From assembly GCF_037072025.1 (NCBI RefSeq), contig NZ_JAXHDD010000001.1:1-64000 (forward strand): a stretch of DNA of 64,000 nt. Direction: 5' to 3'. Under the pieces are notes generated by a model that saw only the letters and a list, made by a program, of their open reading frames with translations, was not told where the DNA came from and ran no database searches. A program made the position numbers and the translations under genes. Source of the DNA: Pseudogracilibacillus sp037072025. Lineage in GTDB: Bacteria > Bacillota > Bacilli > Bacillales > Amphibacillaceae. Each line of letters begins with the position of its first letter. Within the stretch, counting starts at the first letter, position 1. Below are positions 8,184-16,905 of this stretch, piece by piece.

Positions 8184-9262
8184 TCCATTAAAAGTAATTC
8201 AGAACTGAAACCTGGTCCAAGTGCACTTAGTATTCCCTCTTTGTTAGAAAAAGATTTATCAATTGAGTCTTTAAGCCATTTTTCTAAAACATAAAGTACT
8301 GTAGCGGAAGACATATTACCATGATTCTCCAAGACATTATAGGAATACTTTAGTAGTTGGTGATCAACACGTAATGCACTTTCCATCTCTTCTAATACTT
8401 TCCTTCCTCCAGGATGGGCAATAACTGCGGATAAATCCCCGACAGTTTTATTGTTCTTCTGTAAAAATTCTAAGACATGTTCTTTCCATAGTGATTTTAC
8501 TAATTTAGGGATGCCTTTTGAAAAAATAACTTCGAATCCATTATTTGTAACGTTCCACCCCATCACATTCGTGCTGTTTTTTTTGGTAAATGTACTAGTC
8601 CCTTTAATTTGCAGTTTATTTGTAGGTAAATGTATTAAATAAGGGGAATCTGGACCAATTAATAAAGTTGCGGCAACTCCATCACCAAATAATGCGGTGC
8701 CCACAATATTCCTGCTCGAGTTGTCCACTTTTTGAAACGTTAAACTACATAATTCAGAACAAATAACTAGAGCTGTTTTATCAGGATGTAGTTGAATCCA
8801 TTCGTAGGCTCGTGAAAGCCCCATTGCTCCTCCTGCACATCCTAATCCCCATAAAGGCATTCGAACTACATCTTCTCTAAATGAACGATCATTAAGTAAA
8901 TAAGCGTCTAATGATGGAGTTACTATCCCTGTACTTGATACGAACACGATCATATCTATTGCATCATATGGAATAGGATGTTTTAATAATTCACTGTTTT
9001 TCAAACATGAATCAATTGCTTCTAATGATAAATCTTTTGCGTATGTAACATAACGATCATTTGTCATTGCGAAAGAATTATTTTGTTTTATCCATTCTGT
9101 ATCCACCACAAATTGCCTCCGTTTAATCTTGGCATTATCAAATACAGGCAGTAACTTTTTAACCTTCTTTTCAATAAAAATATCTTTCATTAAGTTTTTT
9201 ACTTCTTCTTGTGATAAATGATAGGGTGGAATACCTAATCCTACCGAGCCAACAAAAACCAT
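8168..9262 (-). CDS. bpsA: Type III polyketide synthase BpsA (chalcone synthase-like)
   Basis: A 364-residue thiolase-fold enzyme that extends long-chain acyl-CoA with malonyl-CoA into alkylpyrones. The nucleophile is Cys142 in LWGLGCAGGAMG, with His in IAHPGGRKV and Asn in ENHGNMSSAT completing the triad. The ATG at 9262 has AAGGTGA upstream and matches the family start; an in-frame GTG three codons earlier falls inside the ribosome binding site. It is co-transcribed with bpsB, and the two genes sit as an isolated unit between csp and the ba3 oxidase cluster. Confidence 0.93.
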   Translation of the reverse strand: MVFVGSVGLGIPPYHLSQEEVKNLMKDIFIEKKVKKLLPVFDNAKIKRRQFVVDTEWIKQNNSFAMTNDRYVTYAKDLSLEAIDSCLKNSELLKHPIPYDAIDMIVFVSSTGIVTPSLDAYLLNDRSFREDVVRMPLWGLGCAGGAMGLSRAYEWIQLHPDKTALVICSELCSLTFQKVDNSSRNIVGTALFGDGVAATLLIGPDSPYLIHLPTNKLQIKGTSTFTKKNSTNVMGWNVTNNGFEVIFSKGIPKLVKSLWKEHVLEFLQKNNKTVGDLSAVIAHPGGRKVLEEMESALRVDHQLLKYSYNVLENHGNMSSATVLYVLEKWLKDSIDKSFSNKEGILSALGPGFSSELLLMEWMGK

Positions 9263-9550
9263 ATGTCTCACCTTTTTAGCTTAGTTTATGATGTTTGTAA
9301 CGTTTTATCCACTTTATATTCACATTTCTTTCACATACTTTTATAACAAAAGTGTTTGGAAAGTATAGTAAGTTTGCACTTCTTACGTATATTGAATAAA
9401 TTGTGAAACGTTGTTGTAACGCCTTTTTAAGTACTTTATATTGTGTATGATTAGTATAGAGCAAAAAACTATTACTAGTTAATTGCTTCCCTCTTGTAAT
9501 AGTACTCTAATTATTTTTACTGTTTAATCTTTGTGAAAGGAGAGATAGTA

Positions 9551-9724
9551 ATGGCGCTAAAACTTAAGGAGCGGCCAGTAGAAGTGAATGGAAAAAAGGG
9601 GCAAGTTGAACCTGAAAAACATGAAGATATTAATTTAGGTGGTTCTCTTGTATCTGTAATATTTTTAGGATTAATTATTATCGTTTCATGGTTAGGTGTT
9701 TGGACTTTATTTATAATTCGTTAA
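9551..9724 (+). CDS. ba3-type cytochrome c oxidase small subunit (subunit IIA-like)
   Basis: A 57-residue protein with a charged N-terminal half and one transmembrane helix (SLVSVIFLGLIIIVSWLGVW). Size, topology and position just before subunit II match the subunit IIa of ba3 oxidases, which fills the place of the missing first helix of subunit II. AAAGGAG precedes the ATG at 9551, and subunit II starts 20 nt further on. The assignment is mainly from context. Confidence 0.8.
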   Translation: MALKLKERPVEVNGKKGQVEPEKHEDINLGGSLVSVIFLGLIIIVSWLGVWTLFIIR

Positions 9725-9744
9725 CGAGAAAGGAGTAACAACCT

Positions 9745-10227
9745 ATGAATATGCATAAATATGAAAAAATATGGATTTACTTTGGTTCTGCAACTCTACT
9801 ATTCTTTCTTATAGTAGTAGGAGTAAGCGCATTTTATATGGGAAGCAAGCCACCAAGTTGTGCTGTTACATTAGATCCTGAAAGAGTAAGGGAACATGCT
9901 CTCTTTGAAGAACCTGGTCTAAAACAAATTGGGGACAATGAGTACCAACTAACAATCGTAGCATCTGCTTTTAATTATGATGTAGGGACAGACGATAAAG
10001 TAGTACAAATTCCTAAAGGAGCTACTGTACACATTTCTTCAACAACAACAGATGTAATTCACGGCTTCGAGATTGCTGGAACTAACGTCAATATGATGTT
10101 AGAGCCTGGATATATAAGTACGTATACAAATACATTTAAAAACGCAGGCACCTATACTCTCGTATGTAACGAATATTGTGGTGTAGGTCACCATTTAATG
10201 TCTGCGACGATTGAGGTGGTTGAATAA
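9745..10227 (+). CDS. cbaB: ba3-type cytochrome c oxidase subunit II
   Basis: A 160-residue membrane-anchored cupredoxin with one helix (residues 10-30) and a CuA domain. The copper ligands are visible: His in VIHGFEI and the CNEYCGVGHHLM block with two Cys, His and Met. It receives electrons from cytochrome c and hands them to subunit I. The one-helix form and short length are typical of the B-family (ba3) oxidases. Its stop TAA shares one base with the ATG of subunit I, implying coupled translation. Confidence 0.94.
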   Translation: MNMHKYEKIWIYFGSATLLFFLIVVGVSAFYMGSKPPSCAVTLDPERVREHALFEEPGLKQIGDNEYQLTIVASAFNYDVGTDDKVVQIPKGATVHISSTTTDVIHGFEIAGTNVNMMLEPGYISTYTNTFKNAGTYTLVCNEYCGVGHHLMSATIEVVE

Positions 10228-11876
10228 TGAATAAAGCCGTAAAAAGTTTACCTAATGGTGATTCCAAACTAGTCATGGCCCATATGTATGTTGCCTTTAC
10301 TGCATTATTAGTTGGTGCTACGATGGGGCTCATTCAAACGCTTGAACGTTCTGGAGCAATAACTCTTCCGGCTGGAATTAGTTATTATCAAATTTTAACA
10401 GTCCATGGCGTTGTCTTAGGTCTTGTTTTAACTACATTCTTTATTTTAGGATTTATGCTAGCTTCTCAAAGTAAAACGACTGGTGGATTTAATAAGACAG
10501 AACGAACGATTGCTTGGATCGGATATTGGATGATGTTAGTCGGAACTTTGTCAGCCGCAACGATGATATTACTTAATGAAGCTACCGTATTGTTTACATT
10601 CTATGCACCGTTACAAGCACATGTCTTATTTTATATCGGATTAGCACTTGTCATTGTTGGCTCATGGTTAGATGGGTTTGTAATGTTTAAACGTCATGCA
10701 CGTTTCAGAAAAGAAAATCCAGGAGAAAAAACACCTTTACTTAGCTTTATGGGTGTGGTAACTATGCTAATGTGGCAAATCGCTTCACTTGGTGTAGCCA
10801 TTACTGTTGTTTTCCAAATGATCCCTTGGGCATTAGGTTGGGTGGAGACGATTGATGTTCTGTTAAGCCGTACCCTTTTCTGGTATTTTGGTCACCCACT
10901 CGTTTATTTTTGGCTCCTTCCTGCCTACATGATGTGGTATGCGATTATGCCAAAAATTATCGGCGGAAAAATATTCTCAGATTCATTGGCTAGATTTACG
11001 TTTATTTTATTGCTACTCTTTTCAATCCCAGTTGGATTCCACCATCAGTTAACGGAACCAGGAATTGATCCATTTTGGAAATTTATTCAAGTAATTTTAA
11101 CAATGGTTGTCGTAATACCTTCCATGATGACAGCATTCTCTATGTTTGCTACCTTTGAAGCTAGAGGGCGTGAACTAGGGGCAAAAGGATTATTCGGTTG
11201 GCTTAAGAAAATGCCTTGGAAAGATGCTAGATTTTTAGCACCTTTTATCGGAATGCTATTCTTCATTCCAGGTGGTGCCGGCGGAATTATTAACGCATCG
11301 AACCAAATGAACCAAGTTGTTCATAACACCATTTGGGTAACAGGACATTTTCACTTAACAGTTGCAACGACTGTAATGTTAACCTTCTTTGGAATTGCTT
11401 ATTGGTTAATCCCTTCCTTAACAGGAAGAATATTTACAAAAACAATGAATAAGTGGGCTATTGTACAAACGATTCTTTGGACGGTAGGTATGACGATTAT
11501 GTCTGCTGCAATGCATTGGCAAGGACTTCTTGGTGGTCCGCGTCGTTCCGCTTATTCGGAGTATGCTGGCAATGCTGATACAGCAGCATGGGGGCCTTAT
11601 CAAATGGCACAAGCAATCGGCGGATCGATTCTGTTTCTAGGAATGATTGTAATGATCATTATTTTTGTATACTTGGCATTTTTTGCCCCTAAAGGTGAAG
11701 AAGAGTTTCCGGTTGCAGAACCTAGTGAAAAAGCAGAAAAGCCATCCAAAGTCTTTGAAAATTGGCCTTTATGGATTGGAATTACTTGCGCATTAATTTT
11801 ATTTGCTTACACAATTCCACTTATTGATATTATTCAAAGTGCCCCTCCAGGAGCAAAAGGCTTTAAATTATGGTAA
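10227..11876 (+). CDS. cbaA: ba3-type cytochrome c oxidase subunit I
   Basis: A 549-residue heme-copper oxidase of about 13 helices holding heme b, heme a3 and CuB; it reduces O2 to water and pumps protons. Key residues include the CuB/Tyr helix with GHPLVYFWLLPAY, the His pair in VGFHHQLTEPGID and the heme ligands in WVTGHFHLTVAT. Sequence and the small subunits place it in the B family, which often has high O2 affinity. A GC-rich stem-loop follows, then sco. Confidence 0.95.
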   Translation: MNKAVKSLPNGDSKLVMAHMYVAFTALLVGATMGLIQTLERSGAITLPAGISYYQILTVHGVVLGLVLTTFFILGFMLASQSKTTGGFNKTERTIAWIGYWMMLVGTLSAATMILLNEATVLFTFYAPLQAHVLFYIGLALVIVGSWLDGFVMFKRHARFRKENPGEKTPLLSFMGVVTMLMWQIASLGVAITVVFQMIPWALGWVETIDVLLSRTLFWYFGHPLVYFWLLPAYMMWYAIMPKIIGGKIFSDSLARFTFILLLLFSIPVGFHHQLTEPGIDPFWKFIQVILTMVVVIPSMMTAFSMFATFEARGRELGAKGLFGWLKKMPWKDARFLAPFIGMLFFIPGGAGGIINASNQMNQVVHNTIWVTGHFHLTVATTVMLTFFGIAYWLIPSLTGRIFTKTMNKWAIVQTILWTVGMTIMSAAMHWQGLLGGPRRSAYSEYAGNADTAAWGPYQMAQAIGGSILFLGMIVMIIIFVYLAFFAPKGEEEFPVAEPSEKAEKPSKVFENWPLWIGITCALILFAYTIPLIDIIQSAPPGAKGFKLW

Positions 11877-11886
11877 TTTAAAAATT

Positions 11887-11908
11887 GAGGGGGTTAAGTC
11901 CCCCCTCT
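11887..11908 (+). terminator. Intercistronic stem-loop between cbaA and sco
   Basis: The perfect stem GAGGGGG/CCCCCTC has a loop of about 6-7 nt and only a weak T tract after it. More likely a partial terminator or mRNA-end stabiliser that lowers sco expression relative to the oxidase subunits than a full stop. Confidence 0.6.
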
Positions 11909-11930
11909 TCATTTGTTTGGAGGAAATAAA

Positions 11931-12521
11931 ATGACTAAAAAGCATTATATTGGATTTATTAGTATATTAATTATAGGAATAATAGCTGGCGTTTATTATT
12001 TAGAAGTATATCGTCCAGGTACTGCTGAGTTACCAAAAGACGTTGTAATGGAAACAGCATTTGGTGAAGAGTTTGATTTTACTGATATGCCAAAACGTGT
12101 AAAAATGATTGAATTTATGTACACACAATGTCCTGATGTATGTCCAGTAACTACACTGGAAATGTCCAAGCTAAAACATGAATTAGAAAAAGAAGGCGTT
12201 TTTGGTGATGAGGTTGAATTTATTACAATCACGATTGATCCAAAACGTGATACAACAGAGGTTCTTCGAGACTATGCAAGTAGATTTGAAGTAACTTCTT
12301 CGGAAGATGGATGGACTTTTTTAACAGGAAGCGAAGAGAACACGAAAAAGATTGCGGATGCCTTAGGATTTTTATATCGTGACCCGGGATCTGGTGAAAT
12401 CGTTCATTCCACATACACTTATTTTTTGGATGAAGATGATAATTTGTTAGAACAATTTACAATGGGTGAAGACTTCGATCGCGAAAAGGCGTTTAACCGA
12501 ATTATGAGAACTATTAATTAA
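11931..12521 (+). CDS. Sco1/SenC copper chaperone
   Basis: A 196-residue membrane-anchored thioredoxin-fold protein with one N-terminal helix (residues 6-22). The copper-binding CxxxCP motif is in TQCPDVCPVT and the conserved His in IVHSTYTYFL. Sco proteins deliver copper to the CuA site of oxidase subunit II, so its place behind cbaB-cbaA is apt. GGAGG lies about 8 nt before the ATG at 11931. The YpmQ/BsSco family is meant; the exact symbol is not assigned. Confidence 0.94.
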   Translation: MTKKHYIGFISILIIGIIAGVYYLEVYRPGTAELPKDVVMETAFGEEFDFTDMPKRVKMIEFMYTQCPDVCPVTTLEMSKLKHELEKEGVFGDEVEFITITIDPKRDTTEVLRDYASRFEVTSSEDGWTFLTGSEENTKKIADALGFLYRDPGSGEIVHSTYTYFLDEDDNLLEQFTMGEDFDREKAFNRIMRTIN

Positions 12522-12583
12522 AAATCAGTAGGGATTTTTATATTTGATGGTTTCTACCATCTATAATCCCTACTGATTTTTTC
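12521..12583. terminator. Bidirectional terminator between sco and ypsC
   Basis: A 15-bp stem (AAAATCAGTAGGGAT and complement) with an inner GATGG/CCATC hairpin and T tracts on both strands. It separates two convergent transcripts. Confidence 0.9.
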
Positions 12584-12587
12584 TTTT

Positions 12588-13721
12588 TTATGAATTTTTC
12601 TTTCCAAAATATTGATAATAATTAGTTTCAATAAAGCCATTAAACAATTTTCTTCTTTTTGTTGCCTGTTTTCCATACACTTTTTCAAATTCCTTATAAG
12701 AAGTTAAAATATAAACGCTCCATGTTTCGTTTGTTCCCATTATTTCCCCTAACGTTTTATATAAATGGACAACATAATCTTCATCTTTTATTCTTTCCCC
12801 GTATGGTGGATTTCCGATAATATAACCATTATCTTGCTTTAAAGTTAAATCACGTAATTGCATCTGCTTCCAAGTGATTAAATCAGTTAATCCAGCTTCC
12901 ATCGTGTTTTTCACACTAATCTCAATCATTTGATGGTTAATATCAGAACCAACAATCTCAAGTTGCTGTTCATAATTTGCTATATCCTCTGCTTCTTCTA
13001 AAGCTTCATCCCAAAACTTATTTTTAATAAATTTCCAAGCTTCTGATGCAAATTCACGATTAAATCCTGGTGCTATATTTTGACCAATTAAAGCGGCTTC
13101 GATTGGAATGGTACCTGAGCCACAAAATGGATCGATTAACGGGGCATCTGCTTTCCAGTTTGTTAATAGAACAAGCGCTGCAGCAAGTGTCTCTTTTAAC
13201 GGAGCTTCCCCCTGTCCTACTCGATATCCACGTTTATGTAGACCAACACCACTCGTATCAAGTGTAAGTAAAGCTTTATCTTTTAAAATAGCTACTTCAA
13301 TTTTATATAAAGCACCTGTTTCTGGTAATTTATTGGCAATACCATGCTTTAATTTAAGTCGTTCAACTATTGCTTTTTTAACAATCGCTTGACAGTCAGA
13401 AACACTATATAATTTAGACTTATGTGATTTTCCTGATACGGGAAAGGAACCATCTTCAGGTATATAGTGTTCCCATGGTAATGCTTTGGTTGCTTCAAAT
13501 AATTCATCAAATGTTTCCGCCGTAAATTTACCGACTAATAGTTTTACTCGATCAGCAACTCTTAGCCATAAGTTACATCTTGGAATTGCAGAAACTGGTG
13601 CTTCAAAGATAACTTTTCCATTTTCAACTCTTGGATCGTATCCTAACTCTCTTACTTCATTTGCTACAACTGATTCAAGTCCCATTGCGCTAGTTGCTAT
13701 TAAAGTTACTGATTGTGTCAT
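12588..13721 (-). CDS. ypsC: THUMP-domain 23S rRNA methyltransferase, RlmL/YpsC family
   Basis: A 377-residue SAM-dependent RNA methyltransferase. An N-terminal THUMP/ferredoxin-like region (about 1-160) is followed by a Rossmann methyltransferase domain with PLIDPFCGSGTIPIEAALI as SAM motif I and IIGNPPYGER as the catalytic NPPY motif for N2-guanine methylation. It lies before rnpB and gpsB, the B. subtilis order. The modified nucleotide is inferred from family. Confidence 0.93.
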   Translation of the reverse strand: MTQSVTLIATSAMGLESVVANEVRELGYDPRVENGKVIFEAPVSAIPRCNLWLRVADRVKLLVGKFTAETFDELFEATKALPWEHYIPEDGSFPVSGKSHKSKLYSVSDCQAIVKKAIVERLKLKHGIANKLPETGALYKIEVAILKDKALLTLDTSGVGLHKRGYRVGQGEAPLKETLAAALVLLTNWKADAPLIDPFCGSGTIPIEAALIGQNIAPGFNREFASEAWKFIKNKFWDEALEEAEDIANYEQQLEIVGSDINHQMIEISVKNTMEAGLTDLITWKQMQLRDLTLKQDNGYIIGNPPYGERIKDEDYVVHLYKTLGEIMGTNETWSVYILTSYKEFEKVYGKQATKRRKLFNGFIETNYYQYFGKKNS

Positions 13722-13800
13722 GTCATATTCCTTTCTAACGAATCATTGATATTAATATGTAAATAAATAAGACTGTTTCTAAAAAAAGTTTTGTCTCAAA

Positions 13801-13880
13801 ATCCATAAACTGTCCAATAGTTGTAACTTGTCTACATTTTGTTAGTAGTAAAATTTTCACTACTGCACAGTTTACTTCAA
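13801..13880. repeat. Short internal-deletion copy of a modular repeat element
   Basis: It begins ATCCATAAACTGT and ends ACTGCACAGTTTACTTCAA. About 65 bp of its right part match the right end of the element at 31885-32450 (TTGTAACTTGTCTACATTT and GTTAGTAGTAAAA). It lacks the GC-rich core of the longer copies. The ends form an imperfect inverted repeat around ACTGT/ACAGT. Confidence 0.65.
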
Positions 13881-13917
13881 TATCAAAGTGTATAAAATCT
13901 GTTTAAATGATGCCATA

Positions 13918-13962
13918 AATAAAAAAACCTACTAACAGTTTGTACTGATAAATAGGTTTTAC
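13918..13962 (-). terminator. Terminator of rnpB
   Basis: Read on the minus strand, AAAACCTA pairs with TAGGTTTT around an inner ATCAGT/ACTGT stem, and a T-rich run follows. It lies about 25 nt beyond the RNase P RNA 3' end. Confidence 0.75.
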
Positions 13963-13984
13963 GAACAAAAAATTATTAGACCTT

Positions 13985-14384
13985 AATGAATACTCGATAA
14001 GCCATGTTCTGTTCCGTTGTACTAATTTCGGTGGTCAGCCTCGTACTTCGGTTGTAATCATTTATCTACAAGTACAAAACTTGTCCCTCTTTTCGTTCCG
14101 TTTTCCTACTTAGAGGATGCCCCTACCATTGTTTGGGTTGCTCACTCATGGGGTTTACCCGTTCCACTTCAGAATGTTTCCAATCTGACTCGTCTCTGTG
14201 GCACTTTCAAGGCTTTATTCCATATCATAATAGACTTTAGGAATAAACTCCTGCCGTTAACCTTTAAGACAAGGTTACCTTGACTTATGATTTCGTCAAG
14301 CATGAACACTACAAACATCTCAGTTTGTGTGAGCATGGACTTTCCTCTACACGTACGATCGTGCAGCGATTACATGAGTATCCA
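13985..14384 (-). ncRNA. rnpB: RNase P RNA, Bacillus type B
   Basis: The catalytic RNA that trims tRNA 5' ends. Minus-strand blocks match rnpB: GTAATCGCTGC near the 5' end, then TAGAGGAAAGTCCATGCTC (conserved region I), GACGGCAGGAG, CTTGAAAGTGCCACAGAG, GGGTAAACCCCATGAG and AACAGAACATGGCTTA near the 3' end. The terminal helix P1 pairs GGATACTC with GAGTATTC. An extended -10 (TGATATACT, about 14391-14399) lies just upstream of the 5' end. Position between ypsC and gpsB is as in B. subtilis. Ends are good to a few bases. Confidence 0.95.
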
Positions 14385-14431
14385 TACAATAGTATATCAC
14401 AAAAACCGATTTTCACATAGTGGTAAATTTT

Positions 14432-14740
14432 TCAGCCTTCTTTTTCATTCAACTTTTGGCCAAATACTGCCTTTTCTAAATTAGATAATCGTTTTAATAC
14501 ATCATAATTAACCTGAGCACCTGTCGTTTGCTTTCTTGTAGCTGGTTGTTGCTCCGAACTCTTTTTAAAGCGCTCGTTCTCTTGACGTAAACGCTCAATT
14601 TCTTGGTTTAATGCTTCATAATCTTGGATGATAATATCTAAAAACTCATCTACTTCTTCTTCATTGTAACCACGCATAGATTTTTTAAACTCTTTTTCCA
14701 GTATGTCATTTGTACTTAATTGCACCCTATTTACTGTCAT
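14432..14740 (-). CDS. gpsB: Cell division regulator GpsB
   Basis: A 102-residue DivIVA-like protein. The membrane-binding N-terminal domain (LSTNDILEKEFKKSMRGYNEEEVDEFL) leads into a coiled coil (about 40-65) and a small C-terminal trimerisation domain ending KAVFG. GpsB shuttles penicillin-binding protein PBP1 between septum and side wall; ponA is encoded 2 kb away. The ATG at 14740 has AGGTGATC upstream, and a longer frame has no matching family sequence. Confidence 0.95.
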   Translation of the reverse strand: MTVNRVQLSTNDILEKEFKKSMRGYNEEEVDEFLDIIIQDYEALNQEIERLRQENERFKKSSEQQPATRKQTTGAQVNYDVLKRLSNLEKAVFGQKLNEKEG

Positions 14741-14853
14741 AAGATCACCTCTATAAAATTGTAAACAATTAACCGCATAAAATTGCTTGTCTATAGTCAT
14801 TTTATTAAAAAAACTTAAAATTATGCACTGCTTCTTCATTTATTATACCACTA

Positions 14854-14884
14854 AAAAAGGAAGCTTTAAACAAAGCTTCCTTTA
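14854..14884 (-). terminator. Terminator between cdd and gpsB
   Basis: The 12-bp perfect stem AAAGGAAGCTTT around AAAC, flanked by A/T runs. It ends the yppE-cdd transcript a few bases after the cdd stop. Confidence 0.85.
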
Positions 14885-14887
14885 AAA

Positions 14888-15277
14888 TTATTTTTCATGC
14901 AAAGAAAATGAATATGGTAGTAATTCTTTTACTGTTATTACTTTCAGGTCACCTGTTAAATTAGTTAAATAAATAATTGCATCTGGTGAAAAAAACTCAG
15001 TCATGACTTGTCTACAAGCACCACATGGGCTAACAGGACCTTCACTATCCGCAATCACTGCCATTTCAACCAAATCTTTTTCTCCTTCTGACACAGCTTT
15101 GAATATTGCAGTTCTTTCTGCACAGCAAGTTAGTGGGTATGAGGCGTTTTCTATGTTACATCCGGAATAAATGCTTCCCGATTTTGTTACTAAAGCTGCC
15201 CCAACTTTAAAGGTTGAATATGGGACATAAGCGTAATCTAGAGCACTCTTCGCTGTTTGAATAAGTTTATCTTTCAC
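14888..15277 (-). CDS. cdd: Cytidine deaminase
   Basis: A 129-residue homotetrameric zinc enzyme that deaminates cytidine and deoxycytidine in pyrimidine salvage. Zinc ligands and catalytic Glu are in TCCAERTAI and SPCGACRQV. Its ATG overlaps the TGA of the upstream DUF1798 gene by 4 nt. The usual B. subtilis cdd lies elsewhere (near era), so this position differs from that genome. Confidence 0.95.
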   Translation of the reverse strand: MKDKLIQTAKSALDYAYVPYSTFKVGAALVTKSGSIYSGCNIENASYPLTCCAERTAIFKAVSEGEKDLVEMAVIADSEGPVSPCGACRQVMTEFFSPDAIIYLTNLTGDLKVITVKELLPYSFSLHEK

Positions 15278-15624
15278 TCTTCGAACTCCTTTATTAGTTG
15301 GTTAAATATATAGTGACAAGATTTATTCATTTCCATATATTGTCTTTTTCGAATATCAATATAGTAACTGTGTAAAATTAGTGTTTCCATGTTTTCTTTC
15401 GTAGAGGTTATTTGTTGTGGTTGCAAGATGCTTTTTTGTCTTTGAATGACTTGTAATGCTAATTGCTCCCATTTTTCAAGTAGATCAAAGTAAGGAACTG
15501 TTTCTCCTTTAACAAATTGAAAGAAATCTTTATCTGCTTTCGGTTTTTCATTTTGTTCAAACATTAGTTTTAATGTATCTAGATAACTACTTAGTCTTTT
15601 TGTGATTGTAACTAAATTTGTCAT
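15274..15624 (-). CDS. yppE: YppE-like protein (DUF1798)
   Basis: A 116-residue predicted all-helical cytosolic protein. Features such as PYFDLLEKWEQLA and the RKRQYMEMNKSCHYIFN C-terminal helix fit YppE/DUF1798, whose function is unknown. It lies in the ypp/yps neighbourhood next to gpsB as in B. subtilis and overlaps cdd by 4 nt. Confidence 0.75.
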   Translation of the reverse strand: MTNLVTITKRLSSYLDTLKLMFEQNEKPKADKDFFQFVKGETVPYFDLLEKWEQLALQVIQRQKSILQPQQITSTKENMETLILHSYYIDIRKRQYMEMNKSCHYIFNQLIKEFEE

Positions 15625-15653
15625 TTTGTTGATTTCTCCAAAACATTAATAAT

Positions 15654-15863
15654 TTATTTAGATTCGGACATTCTGCTGGATTGATCTAAAAAATCATATG
15701 AGTACATAAATAAACGAACTTGCTGCTGGTACATTTTATTTATCTCTCTCTCTATCATTAAATCATATTTCTCGTCTATTTGTCTAAGTTGAGCATTTAA
15801 ATTATTTAGCGCATCTTCTATATTAGCATTTGTATGATCCTCTTTTGTAGTTTGTAAGGCCAT
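15654..15863 (-). CDS. Small hypothetical protein
   Basis: A 69-residue soluble, largely helical protein (NIEDALNNLNAQLRQIDEKYDLM). I use the ATG at 15863, with GGTG 9 nt upstream; an ORF reaching 15947 has no ribosome binding site. It heads a likely three-gene run with yppE and cdd. It may replace the small ypp genes of B. subtilis at this place, but I do not recognise it. Confidence 0.55.
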   Translation of the reverse strand: MALQTTKEDHTNANIEDALNNLNAQLRQIDEKYDLMIEREINKMYQQQVRLFMYSYDFLDQSSRMSESK

Positions 15864-15947
15864 CAATTTTATCACCGTACCTTTCAACTTAATATTGGTT
15901 ACTGGCAATATTCGTGATGATTCATAAGAGTCCTGCACATCCGACAA

Positions 15948-16296
15948 AACTAGTTAGAAACTTGCATATATTGCTTTCGCTCTAAAATTATTTCAAATTT
16001 TGTCGAACTTATGTCAATGGTTCACTCCCAAAAAGGTCATTCATTTATTTTTTATACTATATATGGTATTGATACAGTAAAATAGTTACTATATATTGTG
16101 TTTTTTGAATTCCCCTTTTTAGAAAACTTCCTTTTTGTGGACTAACCATGTCAATACTATGTTGCAATCTAATTATTTAATTGTTACTTATATTTTAAGT
16201 ACGTTTCTAAAGGTTAGAAATCAGGTATAATAGATATGATAACAAATTATAATTTCTTTTTAAAAACTGGTATTATATGATAGCGGGAGGGGTTCA
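15948..16296 (+). promoter_or_regulatory. Divergent intergenic region with recU promoter
   Basis: A perfect -10 TATAAT is at 16226-16231, about 65 nt before the recU start, with only a weak -35 (TTTCTA region). Near 16000 TTGTCGAA matches the Spo0A box core, which can occur by chance. No other gene is seen. Confidence 0.45.
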
Positions 16297-16890
16297 ATGA
16301 ATTATCCAGGTGGGATAAGAAAACAAGAAACAATTACGAAGCGTTCCCACATAAATAGATCAGCTACTTTTAGTAATCGAGGGATGTCCTTAGAGGAAGA
16401 TATAAATGTAACGAATCAATTTTATTTAGAAACGAATAAAGCAATTATTCATAAAAAGCCAACACCAATTCAAATCGTAAAAGTACATTATCCAAAACGA
16501 AGTGCTGCTGTAATAACCGAAGGCTATTTCCAATCGAAATCAACAACCGATTATAATGGAATTTATAAAGGTAAACATATTGATTTTGAAGCAAAAGAAA
16601 CAAAAAATAAAACTTTATTTCCATTGGTAAATATTCATGAACATCAGTTTCAACACATGAACGCAATCCTGAACCATAATGGAATTTGTTTTGTAATTAT
16701 TCGATTTACTGAACTTAATGAAACATATTTTATAAATGCGGAAATATTATTATCTTATTGGGAACAAATGTTACAGGGGGGAAAAAAATCAATTCCCTAC
16801 CAAATCTTTAAAGAACAAGGACATTTAATCCCGTTTACGTATCAAGCTAGAGTTGACTATCTGAAAGTAATTGACCAACTCTATTTTTAG
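16297..16890 (+). CDS. recU: Holliday junction resolvase RecU
   Basis: A 197-residue homodimeric nuclease that cuts Holliday junctions and modulates RecA in recombinational repair. Family marks are the RSATFSNRGMSLEEDIN loop, the catalytic GIYKGKHIDFEAKETK segment and FPLVNIHEHQF. GGGAGGGG precedes the ATG. It is followed after 15 nt by ponA, the conserved recU-ponA pair of Firmicutes. Confidence 0.96.
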   Translation: MNYPGGIRKQETITKRSHINRSATFSNRGMSLEEDINVTNQFYLETNKAIIHKKPTPIQIVKVHYPKRSAAVITEGYFQSKSTTDYNGIYKGKHIDFEAKETKNKTLFPLVNIHEHQFQHMNAILNHNGICFVIIRFTELNETYFINAEILLSYWEQMLQGGKKSIPYQIFKEQGHLIPFTYQARVDYLKVIDQLYF

Positions 16891-16905
16891 AATGGAGGTT
16901 CTTCT

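Noticed and set aside
15998..16008. Spo0A box upstream of recU
   Set aside because: A single 8-bp match (TTGTCGAA) in AT-rich DNA is likely by chance; no second box and no sporulation gene next to it.
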